Positions 16,791 to 24,918 of a stretch of DNA of 64,000 bases are shown here, piece by piece. Within the stretch, counting starts at the first letter, position 1. Every line of letters starts with the position of its first letter. The translations under genes were made by a program, and so were the position numbers. The stretch is taken from positions 29,353-93,352 of the forward strand of contig CAVQUV010000008.1 in NCBI GenBank assembly GCA_963716855.1. The letters are read 5' to 3'. A model generated the notes under the pieces. That model saw nothing but the letters and a program-made list of their open reading frames with translations, was not told the origin of the DNA and ran no database searches. Origin of the DNA: JAGVSZ01 sp963716855. Its GTDB lineage: Bacteria; Pseudomonadota; Gammaproteobacteria; Burkholderiales; SG8-39.

Positions 16791-18140
16791 ATGCGTTGCT
16801 TCATCGGCATCGACCTCGGCTCGACGACCACCAAGAGCGTGGTCATGGACGAGAACTGCAACGTCCTCGGGCGCGGCATCACCAACTCGCGCTCCAATTA
16901 CGACACCGCCGCGGCGATCGCGAAGCAGGAGGCGCTCGTCAACGCGCGCTTCCATCTGTTCCGCGAGGGCCTGTCGAAGGCCGGCGGCCTCAACGGCGGA
17001 CTCGAGACCTTCCTCGGCCAGCTCGAGCGCGACTTCCGCCTCGAGCAGTTCCTCGAGCAGCTCGCCGACCTCGAGGAGGTGTGCAGGCGGAACAGCTCGG
17101 GCCCGCGCTTCGGCGCCGACGCCAAAGGCGTCGCAGGCGCGCTGGAAGAGGTGTTCAAGCGCCTGCGCATCGAGGCGCCGGAGATGTTCGCGCCGGGGGC
17201 GAAGCGCAAGAGCGACTTCTTCCGCGACATCGCCGGCAGCCGCTACCACGCGATCGGCGAGCAGGTCGCGAAGGAAGCCGGCGTGCGCTACGACATGCTG
17301 CTCAACGTATTCGACCGCTCGATCATCGAGGTCGAGAACCACGTCTACGAGAATTCGATGCGCCCGCACCTGATGCAGGCGCTCGACCGGACCTTCAAGT
17401 CCCTCCCCGAGACGGCGGGTCGCGCCGACTCGCTGCTCGCCCCGATCAAGGAAATCCTCGACCGCGAAATGGAAGAGACCTACGTGGTCGGCACCGGCTA
17501 CGGCCGCGCGCGGCTGCCGTTCTCCAAGGAGCACATCCGCTCCGAGATCCTGTGCCACGGCCTCGGCGCGCACGTGATGTACCCGGGCACCGCGACCGTG
17601 CTCGACATCGGCGGGCAGGACACCAAAGCGATCCAGGTCGACAAGGTCGGCATCGTCGAGAACTTCCAGATGAACGACCGCTGCGCCGCCGGCTGCGGGC
17701 GCTACCTCGGCTACATCGCCGACGAGATGAACCTCGGCCTGCACGAGCTCGGGCCGCTGGCGATGAAGTCGACCAAGACGATCAAGATCAATTCGACCTG
17801 CACGGTGTTCGCCGGGGCCGAGCTGCGCGACCGTCTGTCGATCGGCGACAAGCGCGAGGACATCATGGCGGGCCTGCACCGCGCGATCATCCTGCGGGCG
17901 ATGTCGATCCTCGCGCGCTCGGGCGGCGTGCGCAACGAGTTCACGTTCACCGGCGGCGTAGCGAAGAACGAGGCGGCCGTGAAAGCACTGCGCGAGCTGA
18001 TCGCCGAGAACTACGGCGAGATGACCATCAACATCAATCCCGACTCGATCTACACCGGGGCGCTCGGCGGCGCGACGTTCGCCTGGCGCGCGGTGGTCGA
18101 GGAAGGCAAGGTTGTCGAAAATCGGGAGAAGGCGCAATGA
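16791..18140 (+). CDS. bcrA: Benzoyl-CoA reductase subunit alpha (BcrA), ATP-hydrolysing
   Basis: BcrA and BcrD form the ATP-hydrolysing electron-activation module. The 449-residue protein has the ASKHA ATPase phosphate-1 motif IGIDLGSTTTKSVV at the N-terminus, phosphate-2 DIGGQDTKAI near residue 268, and cluster ligand cysteines in DRCAAGCGRYLGY and NSTCTVFAGAE. The adenosine motif is in FTGGVAKNEAAV. An insertion at residues 35-190 relative to BcrD is normal for BcrA. The ATG at 16791 follows a GGGAG site and overlaps nothing; bcrD overlaps its stop by 4 nt. Confidence 0.96.
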   Translation: MRCFIGIDLGSTTTKSVVMDENCNVLGRGITNSRSNYDTAAAIAKQEALVNARFHLFREGLSKAGGLNGGLETFLGQLERDFRLEQFLEQLADLEEVCRRNSSGPRFGADAKGVAGALEEVFKRLRIEAPEMFAPGAKRKSDFFRDIAGSRYHAIGEQVAKEAGVRYDMLLNVFDRSIIEVENHVYENSMRPHLMQALDRTFKSLPETAGRADSLLAPIKEILDREMEETYVVGTGYGRARLPFSKEHIRSEILCHGLGAHVMYPGTATVLDIGGQDTKAIQVDKVGIVENFQMNDRCAAGCGRYLGYIADEMNLGLHELGPLAMKSTKTIKINSTCTVFAGAELRDRLSIGDKREDIMAGLHRAIILRAMSILARSGGVRNEFTFTGGVAKNEAAVKALRELIAENYGEMTININPDSIYTGALGGATFAWRAVVEEGKVVENREKAQ

Positions 18141-18976
18141 CGTACACGGTCGGCATCGACATCGGCTCGGGCGCGGTCAAGTCCGTCCTCTTCAGGAACG
18201 AAGGCGACAGGCATGAGTGGCTCGCCAAGCGCGTCGAGCGCATCCGCCGCCGTGATCCGCTCACGCTCGCAAGAGAGGGGTTCGACGCGGTGCTCGGGGA
18301 GGCCAAGCTGTCGCCGCAGGACATCGCGTACATCGCGACGACCGGCGAAGGTGAGAACGTGAAGTTCGCGACCGGACACTTCTATTCGATGACCACGCAT
18401 GCGCGCGGGGGCGTGTTCCTGCAGCCCGGGGTGCACGCGGTGGTCGACATCGGCGCGCTCAACGGCCGCGCGATCTACGTAGACGGCCGCGGCAAGGTCC
18501 TGCAGTACAAGATGACGAGCCAGTGCGCTTCGGGGTCCGGTCAGTTCCTGGAGAACATCGCGCGCTATCTCGGCGTCGCCGTCGAGGAGATCGGCCCGCT
18601 CTCGAAGACCTCCACCAACCCCGAGATCGTGAGCTCGATCTGCGCGGTGCTCGCCGAGACCGACGTCATCAACATGGTCTCGCGCGGCATTCCCACCCCC
18701 GACATCCTGAAGGGCATCCACCTCTCGATGGCGTCGCGGATCGTCAAGCTGCTCAAGGTGACCGGCATCAAGGACGGCACGGCGCTCATGACGGGCGGCC
18801 TCGCGCTAGACTCGGGGCTCCTGGCGGCGATCCAGGAGGAGCTGGCCAAGGAAAAGGTCAAGGTCGAGGCAGTGAGCCACCCCGACTCGATCTTCGCCGG
18901 CGCGATCGGCGCGGCCCTGTGGGGCGCGTTCCGGCATGAGAAACTCAAGGCGCTCGACGAGCGCAAGGCTGCGTAG
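18137..18976 (+). CDS. bcrD: Benzoyl-CoA reductase subunit delta (BcrD), ATP-hydrolysing
   Basis: BcrD pairs with BcrA; the two bind one [4Fe-4S] cluster at their interface and couple ATP hydrolysis to low-potential electron transfer. The 279-residue protein starts MTYTVGIDIGSGAVKSV, has VVDIGALNGRAIY, cluster cysteines in SQCASGSGQFLE and SSICAVLAETD, and MTGGLALDSGL near the C-terminus. Length matches the compact family form. The ATG overlaps bcrA by 4 nt. Confidence 0.96.
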   Translation: MTYTVGIDIGSGAVKSVLFRNEGDRHEWLAKRVERIRRRDPLTLAREGFDAVLGEAKLSPQDIAYIATTGEGENVKFATGHFYSMTTHARGGVFLQPGVHAVVDIGALNGRAIYVDGRGKVLQYKMTSQCASGSGQFLENIARYLGVAVEEIGPLSKTSTNPEIVSSICAVLAETDVINMVSRGIPTPDILKGIHLSMASRIVKLLKVTGIKDGTALMTGGLALDSGLLAAIQEELAKEKVKVEAVSHPDSIFAGAIGAALWGAFRHEKLKALDERKAA

Positions 18977-19121
18977 GGAAGGACTGATGAGGGCCACGGG
19001 GTGTCGCGAGGCAGCGCAGCTGGACGAGCGCGGACAACGACAAGTTGACGCCTTACCACGAACCAAACTCGCTCTGTCATCCGTCGAAAGACCCTGATCG
19101 GAGCGCATCAAGGAGACGAAG

Positions 19122-19367
19122 ATGGCACTGCTAATCAACGACAGCTGCACCGCCTGCGACGCCTGCAAGCCGGTGTGCCCCAACGAGGCGATCAGCGCGG
19201 GGAGCCCGTACTACGTGATCGACCCGGCGAAGTGCACCGAGTGCGTCGGGGCGCACGACGAGCCGCAGTGCATGCTCGTGTGCCCGGCCGACTGCATCGT
19301 GCCGAACCCCGACTTCGCCGAGACCCCCGAGCAGCTCGTCGAGAAGTACAACACGCTGCACGGGTGA
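19122..19367 (+). CDS. fdx: 2[4Fe-4S] ferredoxin, electron donor to benzoyl-CoA reductase
   Basis: The 81-residue ferredoxin has CTACDACKPVCP and a second cluster motif with an extended loop, CTECVGAHDEPQCMLVCP, plus a C-terminal helix (TPEQLVEKYNTL). This is the Allochromatium-type layout, known for very low redox potential. It ends the bcr operon, 145 nt after bcrD, after an AAGGAG site. It would carry electrons from KorAB to BcrABCD. Confidence 0.95.
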   Translation: MALLINDSCTACDACKPVCPNEAISAGSPYYVIDPAKCTECVGAHDEPQCMLVCPADCIVPNPDFAETPEQLVEKYNTLHG

Positions 19368-19378
19368 CGCCGTTCCGA

Positions 19379-19397
19379 CGCGCCCCGCCGGGGCGCG
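19379..19397 (+). terminator. Stem-loop at the end of the bcr operon
   Basis: CGCGCCCC, loop GCC, GGGGCGCG gives a perfect 8-bp stem 12 nt after the fdx stop. No T run follows, so it may mark an mRNA 3' end rather than a strong intrinsic terminator. Confidence 0.45.
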
Positions 19398-19547
19398 GTC
19401 GTGACGGACGCCACGCCGCGGCGACGGTGCGGCCCTCCGGCCCGCTGCCGCAGTGAACTATTCCTGACGTTCCCTCCGCGCGCGATTGCCGGCGGGCCGC
19501 GGCGCCCCGCATAGTGGGCTCTCGCGGCCCGACCGTCGGAGGGGAAG

Positions 19548-20184
19548 ATGAAATCACTGGCATTGGCGCTTGCGCTCGCTGCGGCGAGCACGGCCGCGGT
19601 CGCCCAGGCGTACCGCTGGGTGGACGAGAAGGGCAAGGTCCATTACGGCGACCGGCCGCCGTCTACGGCCTCCGCTTCGGTGCCCGGCACGCGCAGCGCG
19701 AAGCCGCGCGAAGGCGGTCCCGTGGAGCCGGGGATGAAGCCGGACGAGGTCAAAGCCATGTTCGGCGAGCCCGATGAGGTCCGCACCGTCACGACGCGGA
19801 TGGGCCAGGCGCAATACTGGGCCTATCGCAAGCCGCCGAAAGGCCAGAAAACCAGCTACACGATCAAGTTCGAGGGCGGGACGGTCACGGAGGTCGAGCA
19901 AGGCACGCAGATCGCCGCCGCGCAGGCTTCCGTGCGGCCGGCGACCGCCGCGCCCCCGCCCGGCGGGAGAGAGAGCGTTGTCGTCACGAGCGCCGACGCG
20001 CCCCAGCAGGTACGCCAGGATCCCGACGCGGCCGCACGCGAGCGCGAATGCACGCAAACGCGCGATCGCGCGCGCGCAGACCGATGCCGCGATGCGCGCC
20101 GGCGCCTCGGCGCAGCAGATGGACCGCATGCGCGAGGACCGCCGCCGCTACGACCAGAAGCTGAGCGAGCTCGGCTGCGGCTAG
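19548..20184 (+). pseudogene. DUF4124-domain exported protein with an apparent frameshift
   Basis: The product begins with a signal peptide (MKSLALALALAAASTAAVAQA), then a DUF4124 motif AYRWVDEKGKVHYGDRPP and a segment resembling the BamE/SmpA fold (EPGMKPDEVKAMFGEPDEV). Near 20065-20077, in a CG-dinucleotide run, the protein-like sequence moves to the next frame. The shifted frame reads AQTDAAMRAGASAQQMDRM and stops at 20184. The unshifted frame runs on antisense to the next gene without protein character. One base removed, or one CG unit added back, restores a product of about 211 residues. Function is unknown; DUF4124 proteins are cell-envelope proteins of betaproteobacteria and gammaproteobacteria. 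Confidence 0.65.
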
Positions 20185-20216
20185 CCGGCGCGGCTCGCAA
20201 CGCTCCTTCCGCCTCG

Positions 20217-20237
20217 GGCTCGCGCGCGCCGCGAGCC
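20217..20237. terminator. Stem-loop between convergent genes
   Basis: GGCTCGCG, loop CGCGC, CGCGAGCC forms a perfect 8-bp stem in the 73-nt gap between the DUF4124 gene and the MetE-like gene, which converge here. It lacks T tracts, so a bidirectional terminator is only a suggestion. Confidence 0.35.
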
Positions 20238-20257
20238 GGATCACCCGCCGGACGGGC

Positions 20258-21376
20258 TCAGGCGGTGCCCCACACCTCGCGTGCGGTGTCCACCACGAGC
20301 CGGATCTTGGCCGCCTGGGACTCGCGCATGATCTCGTTGCCGTGCACCGTGCTCGAGAAGCCGCACTGCGGGGAGAGGCAGAGCTGTTCGAGCGGGACGT
20401 GCCGGGCGGCCTCGTCGATGCGCCGCTTGAGCTGGTCCTTGGTCTCGAGCTCGCTCGTCTTGGTGGTCACCAGGCCGAGGACCACGATCCGGCCCTTGGG
20501 GACGAACCGCAGCGGCGAGAAGTCGCCCGACCGCGCGTCGTCGTACTCGAGGAAGTACCCGTCGACCTGCAGGTCGTTGAAGAGCGATTGGGCCACCGGC
20601 TCGTACCCGCCCTCGGCCACCCACGCGCTCTTGAAGTTGCCGCGGCAGAGGTGCACGCACACCTGCATGCCCGCCGGCCGCCCCGCGATCGCGCCGTTGA
20701 TGAGCCGCGCGTAGCGCTTCGGCAGCTCGTCCGGATCGTCGCCGCGCGACTTCGCGCCCTCGCGCAGCTTCGGATCGCACAGATACGCGAGATTGGTGTC
20801 GTCGAGCTGCACGTAACGGCAGCCGGCCGCGCCGAGCTGCGCCAACTCCTCGCGGTAGGCGGCGGCGACGTCCTCGAAGAACGCCTCGAGGTCGGGGTAG
20901 GCCTCCTTGCTGATCGCGCCGCGCCCGCCGCGGAAGTGCAGCATCGTCGGCGACGGGATCGTCACCTTCGGCACGCGCTTCGTGACCGATTTGAGGAACT
21001 CGAAGTCGGCGAGCTGGATCGGTTTCGCGTGGCGCACTTTCCCGGTCACCTTGAGCACCGGCGGGGCGAAGTCCACGTCGCCCGCGGCGCTGTGAAACTT
21101 GACCTGGATGCCGCCGGAGGTCTCGATGCCGTCGAGCTGCTCCAGGAAGTCGATGTGGAAGTAGGTGCGGCGGTACTCCCCGTCGGTGATGCCCTGCAGA
21201 CCGAGGTCCTCCTGGAAGCGGACGACATCGCGGATCGAGCGGTCCTCGACCTCGCGCAGTTGCGCGCGCGAGATCTCGCCCTTGCGCTGACGCTCGCGCG
21301 CATCGAGCAGCTCCTTGGACCGCAGGAAGCTGCCGACGTGATCGGCGCGGAACGGCGGGATCGTGCGTTGTGACAT
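20258..21376 (-). CDS. MetE C-terminal-domain-like (cobalamin-independent methionine synthase family) protein
   Basis: The 372-residue protein is a single (beta/alpha)8 barrel of the UROD/MetE-like type, about half the size of MetE and lacking its N-terminal domain. Likely zinc ligands are seen in MQVCVHLCRGN near residue 235 and SPQCGFSS near residue 340, with FLEYDD between them. A DHVGSFLR motif at the N-terminus and YVQLDDTNLAYL near residue 185 are typical of YxjG/YxjH-like proteins. Such proteins transfer a methyl group from a folate or a small donor to a thiol. It is the last gene of a three-gene unit with MetF-like and methyltransferase-like genes. Confidence 0.85.
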   Translation of the reverse strand: MSQRTIPPFRADHVGSFLRSKELLDARERQRKGEISRAQLREVEDRSIRDVVRFQEDLGLQGITDGEYRRTYFHIDFLEQLDGIETSGGIQVKFHSAAGDVDFAPPVLKVTGKVRHAKPIQLADFEFLKSVTKRVPKVTIPSPTMLHFRGGRGAISKEAYPDLEAFFEDVAAAYREELAQLGAAGCRYVQLDDTNLAYLCDPKLREGAKSRGDDPDELPKRYARLINGAIAGRPAGMQVCVHLCRGNFKSAWVAEGGYEPVAQSLFNDLQVDGYFLEYDDARSGDFSPLRFVPKGRIVVLGLVTTKTSELETKDQLKRRIDEAARHVPLEQLCLSPQCGFSSTVHGNEIMRESQAAKIRLVVDTAREVWGTA

Positions 21377-21433
21377 GGAGCCTCCTCGAATGATCGGCGG
21401 GTCGGCCGCTATGTTACCCGGCCCGAGCGCGCC

Positions 21434-22351
21434 TCAAGCCTGGACATCGAATCCGACGGCCGCCTCGCCCATCCGGAACCGTCCGGCGGCGACGGCGCCG
21501 AGCCAGCGCGCGCTGCGCGCGAAGCCGCCGAACGGGAAGCAGTGCAGCCCCGCAACACCGAGCGCCGCACCGCCTTCTCCGATGCGCCGCACGACCTTGT
21601 CGGGACCGTGCTCGACGAGGAGGTGCGGAAGGGAGAGCGCGTGCGACCGCACGGCGCGGATCGAGTTGCCGATCCCGCAGCGCTTGCCGTAGTTGAGCAG
21701 CGCGCGGATGCTGGAGGGCCCCGCCACGCCCACGCGGATCGGCACCGTGACGCCGCGCGCGCGCAGTCGCGCGAGCCAGTCGAGGACGACCTCGCCCTCG
21801 AAGCAGAACTGCGTGACGAGGAACAGATCGATCCCGCGCCGCGCCGCGTCCTCGATCTTCCGATCGAGCGCGACGGCCAACGCCGCTGCGGGGATGCGGG
21901 GATGCGCTTCCGGATACCCCGCGATCCCGAGGCTGCGGATTCCGTGCGCTTCGAGGAGGCCGGTCTCCAGGAACTGCGCGCTCGACTCGTAGGGCCCGAC
22001 CGGCTCGCCGTCGCCCGCGACCAGCAACGCGCGCGTGACCCCGGCGTCGTCGCGCAGGCGCGCGAGGAAATCCTCGGCCGCCTCGCGGCTGGCCAGCTGC
22101 CGCGGCGTGAGGTGCGGGACGGGATTCATGCCCACTTGGCGCAGGCGCCGCGCGGTGCTCGCGACGTGGTGGTAAGGCATGCCCGGGAGCGAGGCAACGT
22201 AAACGTCGGTGCCCGCGGGAACCAGCGACGCGTAGGTGTCGATCTCCGCCAGATTCCGTGCGGAGGTCTCGATGGACGCCGTGCGCGCGAGCGTTGCAAT
22301 CGCGGCGTGCAGGTCGCGCTGGGCGGGCGCCGTGTCGCGGGTCACGATCAT
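21434..22351 (-). CDS. Methylenetetrahydrofolate reductase-like protein (MetF family)
   Basis: The 305-residue protein has the MetF barrel features: SIETSARNLAEID near the N-terminus, YVASLPGMPYHHV, VPHLTPRQLAS, ALLVAGDGEP, and LFLVTQFCFEGEVVLDWL near residue 178. Family members interconvert methylene- and methyl-tetrahydrofolate with a flavin. It lies 13 nt after the methyltransferase-like gene and 57 nt before the MetE-like gene, so the three probably act together in C1 transfer. Whether it runs as biosynthetic MetF or in a demethylation direction cannot be told. Confidence 0.82.
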   Translation of the reverse strand: MIVTRDTAPAQRDLHAAIATLARTASIETSARNLAEIDTYASLVPAGTDVYVASLPGMPYHHVASTARRLRQVGMNPVPHLTPRQLASREAAEDFLARLRDDAGVTRALLVAGDGEPVGPYESSAQFLETGLLEAHGIRSLGIAGYPEAHPRIPAAALAVALDRKIEDAARRGIDLFLVTQFCFEGEVVLDWLARLRARGVTVPIRVGVAGPSSIRALLNYGKRCGIGNSIRAVRSHALSLPHLLVEHGPDKVVRRIGEGGAALGVAGLHCFPFGGFARSARWLGAVAAGRFRMGEAAVGFDVQA

Positions 22352-22364
22352 CGCTCGCCGCCGC

Positions 22365-23744
22365 TCAGTCGCGCCGCCGCGAGATGACGTACGACTCGTC
22401 CTGGAACCAGAGCCCGCCGTGCTGGAGCAGCACGTCGCTCGTCACCTGGAGGTAGCGACCGTGCCGGATCGCGTCCTCGAGCCGGGCGTCCTCGACCTGA
22501 CCCACGTAGATCGCCGCGTTCCAGGCCGCGAACAGCGTCGAGGTGCCGATCGAGCTCGAGATCTCGGTGGGCAGCGTGTGCATGTCGTAGCGGAAGAGCG
22601 AGCGCGCGTCGGAGTAGGTGTTGAAGTTGAGATCGCGCGCGGCCGGACCGAGCGCCTCCTTCACCGCCTTGAGCATCTGGTGACGGTCGTGCTGGAACGG
22701 GTTCTCGCCGGGCCACATCCCCTGCAGGATCTCGAGCCCCGGGTCGTGGCCGTGCGAGTGGATCGCGAGGAGGCGCCCGCCGCGCCCGAGGCTCTTCGCA
22801 AGCGGCGCGATCACGCGCGCGGCCTTGAATTCGAGCGGTGCCCGCGCGCGGTACGGCTGCGACGCGATCACGAGGTCGTAATCGGCCGCGGTGCCGCCGC
22901 GGCGCGGGATGATCGGGTCGAGCAGGAAGCGATGGTCCTCGCGGTAGATGACGAGGACGGCGGGACGCTCGTAGACCGGGTTGCCGCTCGTCGGGCTCAC
23001 GTGCGCGCGCCAGTGCTCGGCGAGGAACGGCGCGAGGGCGGTGATCTGCTCCTCGAACTCGTGGCCGGTCGTGCCGGTCAGCGCGAGCTCGTGCCAGGCG
23101 AGCCCGGAGGCGGCAGTGAGGGAGCTCGGGACGAGCCACGGCGCCTCGCGGTAGTAGAGGTTGGTCATCACGAGAACCGTCGCCGGATGCTCGAAGAACC
23201 GGTCGGGCATCTTCTCGAGCGTGAGGCGCACGTCCTCGAGGCTGATCTCCTTGCCCACGATGTAGAACGGCATCGTCGCAAAGCGGTGGTGCATCGCGCG
23301 CATGACGCGCGTCAGCACCGTGCCGTCCCCGACGCCCGCATCGAAGATCCGTACCGCCGGCGGGCGCGGATGGATGTTCGCGAGCTCCATCTTCACGCGC
23401 TGCGCGACCACCGCCTTCTCCGAGCAGGTGCTCACGAACAGCAGGTACTTCTGGCGGTTGTCGAAGAAGCGGAAGTTGCGGTCCGGCGGTGCGGCGGGCC
23501 CCGACGCGGCGACCGGCCGCGGGGCGCCCCGGGTGCGTTCCGGCGCGTCGACCACAGTGTCCGCGGCTCCGCCGGCGATGTAGGAGCGCACGCGGTCGAA
23601 CGTATTGGTGGTGATCCGCCCACCTTCGCGCAGGCGATTCACGAACTTGCCGTCGTTCACCGCGAGGCGCCCGAAGGTGGACTCGGCGACCCCCGTCTTG
23701 CGGCAGTAGTCCGTGATCTCGCGCAGCAGCCGCTCGGCCTCCAT
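22365..23744 (-). CDS. SAM-dependent methyltransferase-like protein with N-terminal helical domain
   Basis: The 459-residue protein has about 60 N-terminal residues resembling a helix-turn-helix (GVAESTFGRLAVNDGKFVNRL), a linker rich in Pro/Ala, and a Rossmann methyltransferase domain with motif I RIFDAGVGDGTVLTRV near residue 145. The later part contains YDLVIASQPYR and GGRLLAIHSHGHDPG. The ATG at 23744 is preceded by GGAGG; an upstream in-frame Met lies in the divergent regulatory region. It heads the C1 unit and is divergent from the BadH-like gene. Substrate unknown. Confidence 0.75.
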   Translation of the reverse strand: MEAERLLREITDYCRKTGVAESTFGRLAVNDGKFVNRLREGGRITTNTFDRVRSYIAGGAADTVVDAPERTRGAPRPVAASGPAAPPDRNFRFFDNRQKYLLFVSTCSEKAVVAQRVKMELANIHPRPPAVRIFDAGVGDGTVLTRVMRAMHHRFATMPFYIVGKEISLEDVRLTLEKMPDRFFEHPATVLVMTNLYYREAPWLVPSSLTAASGLAWHELALTGTTGHEFEEQITALAPFLAEHWRAHVSPTSGNPVYERPAVLVIYREDHRFLLDPIIPRRGGTAADYDLVIASQPYRARAPLEFKAARVIAPLAKSLGRGGRLLAIHSHGHDPGLEILQGMWPGENPFQHDRHQMLKAVKEALGPAARDLNFNTYSDARSLFRYDMHTLPTEISSSIGTSTLFAAWNAAIYVGQVEDARLEDAIRHGRYLQVTSDVLLQHGGLWFQDESYVISRRRD

Positions 23745-24047
23745 GCCCCCTCCGGTCGCGTCCGACGCTGCCGTGATTTGAGGCCCGTCCAGGGTCGATG
23801 TCAACCCACACCGCACGTGGGATGAATGTTGGGCAGCTGCCCACCTACCGGGTCGCGCCAGAACGAGCCGGAGTCGCCACCGCCGGGCGGCGCCGCCCGC
23901 CCAAACGGGCTTGAACGGGCCTTGGTGGGATCGACCCCACCACTAGATGAAGGGCACTTGAGGCAGGCTAAAGACGGTCGCTATGGAGGGGCGGATCCTC
24001 GGCGGCATGGACCCGCATCGCCGTCATCCGATTTCCAAGGAGCTGCC
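23745..24047. promoter_or_regulatory. Divergent regulatory region with several inverted repeats
   Basis: The 303-nt gap between the methyltransferase-like gene and the BadH-like gene holds no supported gene. It contains one GTCAACCC octamer at 23800-23807, a perfect 14-bp palindrome TGGGCAGCTGCCCA at 23830-23843, and a stem-loop TGGTGGG/CCCACCA at 23923-23942. These are plausible operators for one or both directions. An AAGGAG ribosome site precedes 24048. Confidence 0.5.
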
Positions 24048-24794
24048 ATGAACTTCACCGACAAGATCGTCGTCGTCACCGGCGCCGCCTCGGGCATCAA
24101 CCGGGCCGCCGCCGAAGCGTTCGCCGCGGGCGGCGCGAAGGTGTGCGTCGCCGATATCGCGCGCGAGGCGGGCGAGGCAGCCGCTGCGGCGATCCGCGAA
24201 CGCGGCCAGCAGGCCGAGTACTTCGCGCTCGATCTTACCGACGCCGACTCGATCAAGCGGTTCGCCGCCGCCGCGCTCGAGCGCTTCGGCCGGGTCGACG
24301 TGCTGGTGAACGGCGCCGGGTGGGGCAAGACGACGCCGTTCCTGGAGACCGACGACGCGTTCTGGGACAAGGTGATCAGCCTGAACTTCGTGGGACCGAT
24401 GCGGCTCACGCGGCTTCTGCTCCCGCAGATGCTGGAGCGCCGTGCGGGACGGATCGTCAACGTGTCGAGCGACGCAGGCCGCGTCGGCAGCCTGGGCGAG
24501 ACCGTGTATTCCGGCGCGAAGGCGGGGCTCATCGGCTTCACCAAGGGCCTCGCGCGCGAGGCGGCGCGCTGCGGCGTCACCGTCAACTGCGTCTGTCCGG
24601 GCCCGACGGATACCCCGCTGCTCGCCGCGGTGCCCGACAAGTTCCGCGACGCGTTCGTGAAGGCGATCCCGATGCGGCGTTTCGGCACGCCCGCCGAGGT
24701 CGCCGACGCGATTGTCTTCTTCGCCAGCGACCACGCCGGCTACATCACCGGGCAGGTGCTCAGCGTGAGCGGCGGGCTGACGATGGTCGGCTGA
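24048..24794 (+). CDS. Short-chain dehydrogenase, BadH-like (2-hydroxycyclohexanecarboxyl-CoA dehydrogenase)
   Basis: The 248-residue SDR has the NAD-binding TGAASGINRAAAEAF, the NGAG-type motif VLVNGAGWGK (family NNAG), the catalytic Ser in NVSSDAGRVGS and the YxxxK motif YSGAKAG near residue 153. The C-terminal GYITGQVLSVSGGLTMVG is nearly identical, as I recall it, to the end of Rhodopseudomonas palustris BadH. BadH oxidises 2-hydroxycyclohexanecarboxyl-CoA in the alicyclic branch of benzoate degradation. That function here is inference from this similarity and the aromatic context. It may be co-transcribed with the ABC transporter genes 124 nt downstream. Confidence 0.8.
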   Translation: MNFTDKIVVVTGAASGINRAAAEAFAAGGAKVCVADIAREAGEAAAAAIRERGQQAEYFALDLTDADSIKRFAAAALERFGRVDVLVNGAGWGKTTPFLETDDAFWDKVISLNFVGPMRLTRLLLPQMLERRAGRIVNVSSDAGRVGSLGETVYSGAKAGLIGFTKGLAREAARCGVTVNCVCPGPTDTPLLAAVPDKFRDAFVKAIPMRRFGTPAEVADAIVFFASDHAGYITGQVLSVSGGLTMVG

Positions 24795-24918
24795 GCCCGG
24801 CGCGTCCTGCTCCGCGACCTCGCAAAACCCCGTGGTCTCCGGTCGGGCATTCCCTAGCCCGCGCGCCCCTTCGCTTGTTATAGTCCGCGTCTCGCAAGCC
24901 CCCGGAGGAGGAAGAGGA

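Noticed and set aside
20185..20714. C-terminal extension of the DUF4124 reading frame
   Set aside because: It continues antisense through the MetE-like gene; the protein-like sequence is in the shifted frame ending at 20184.
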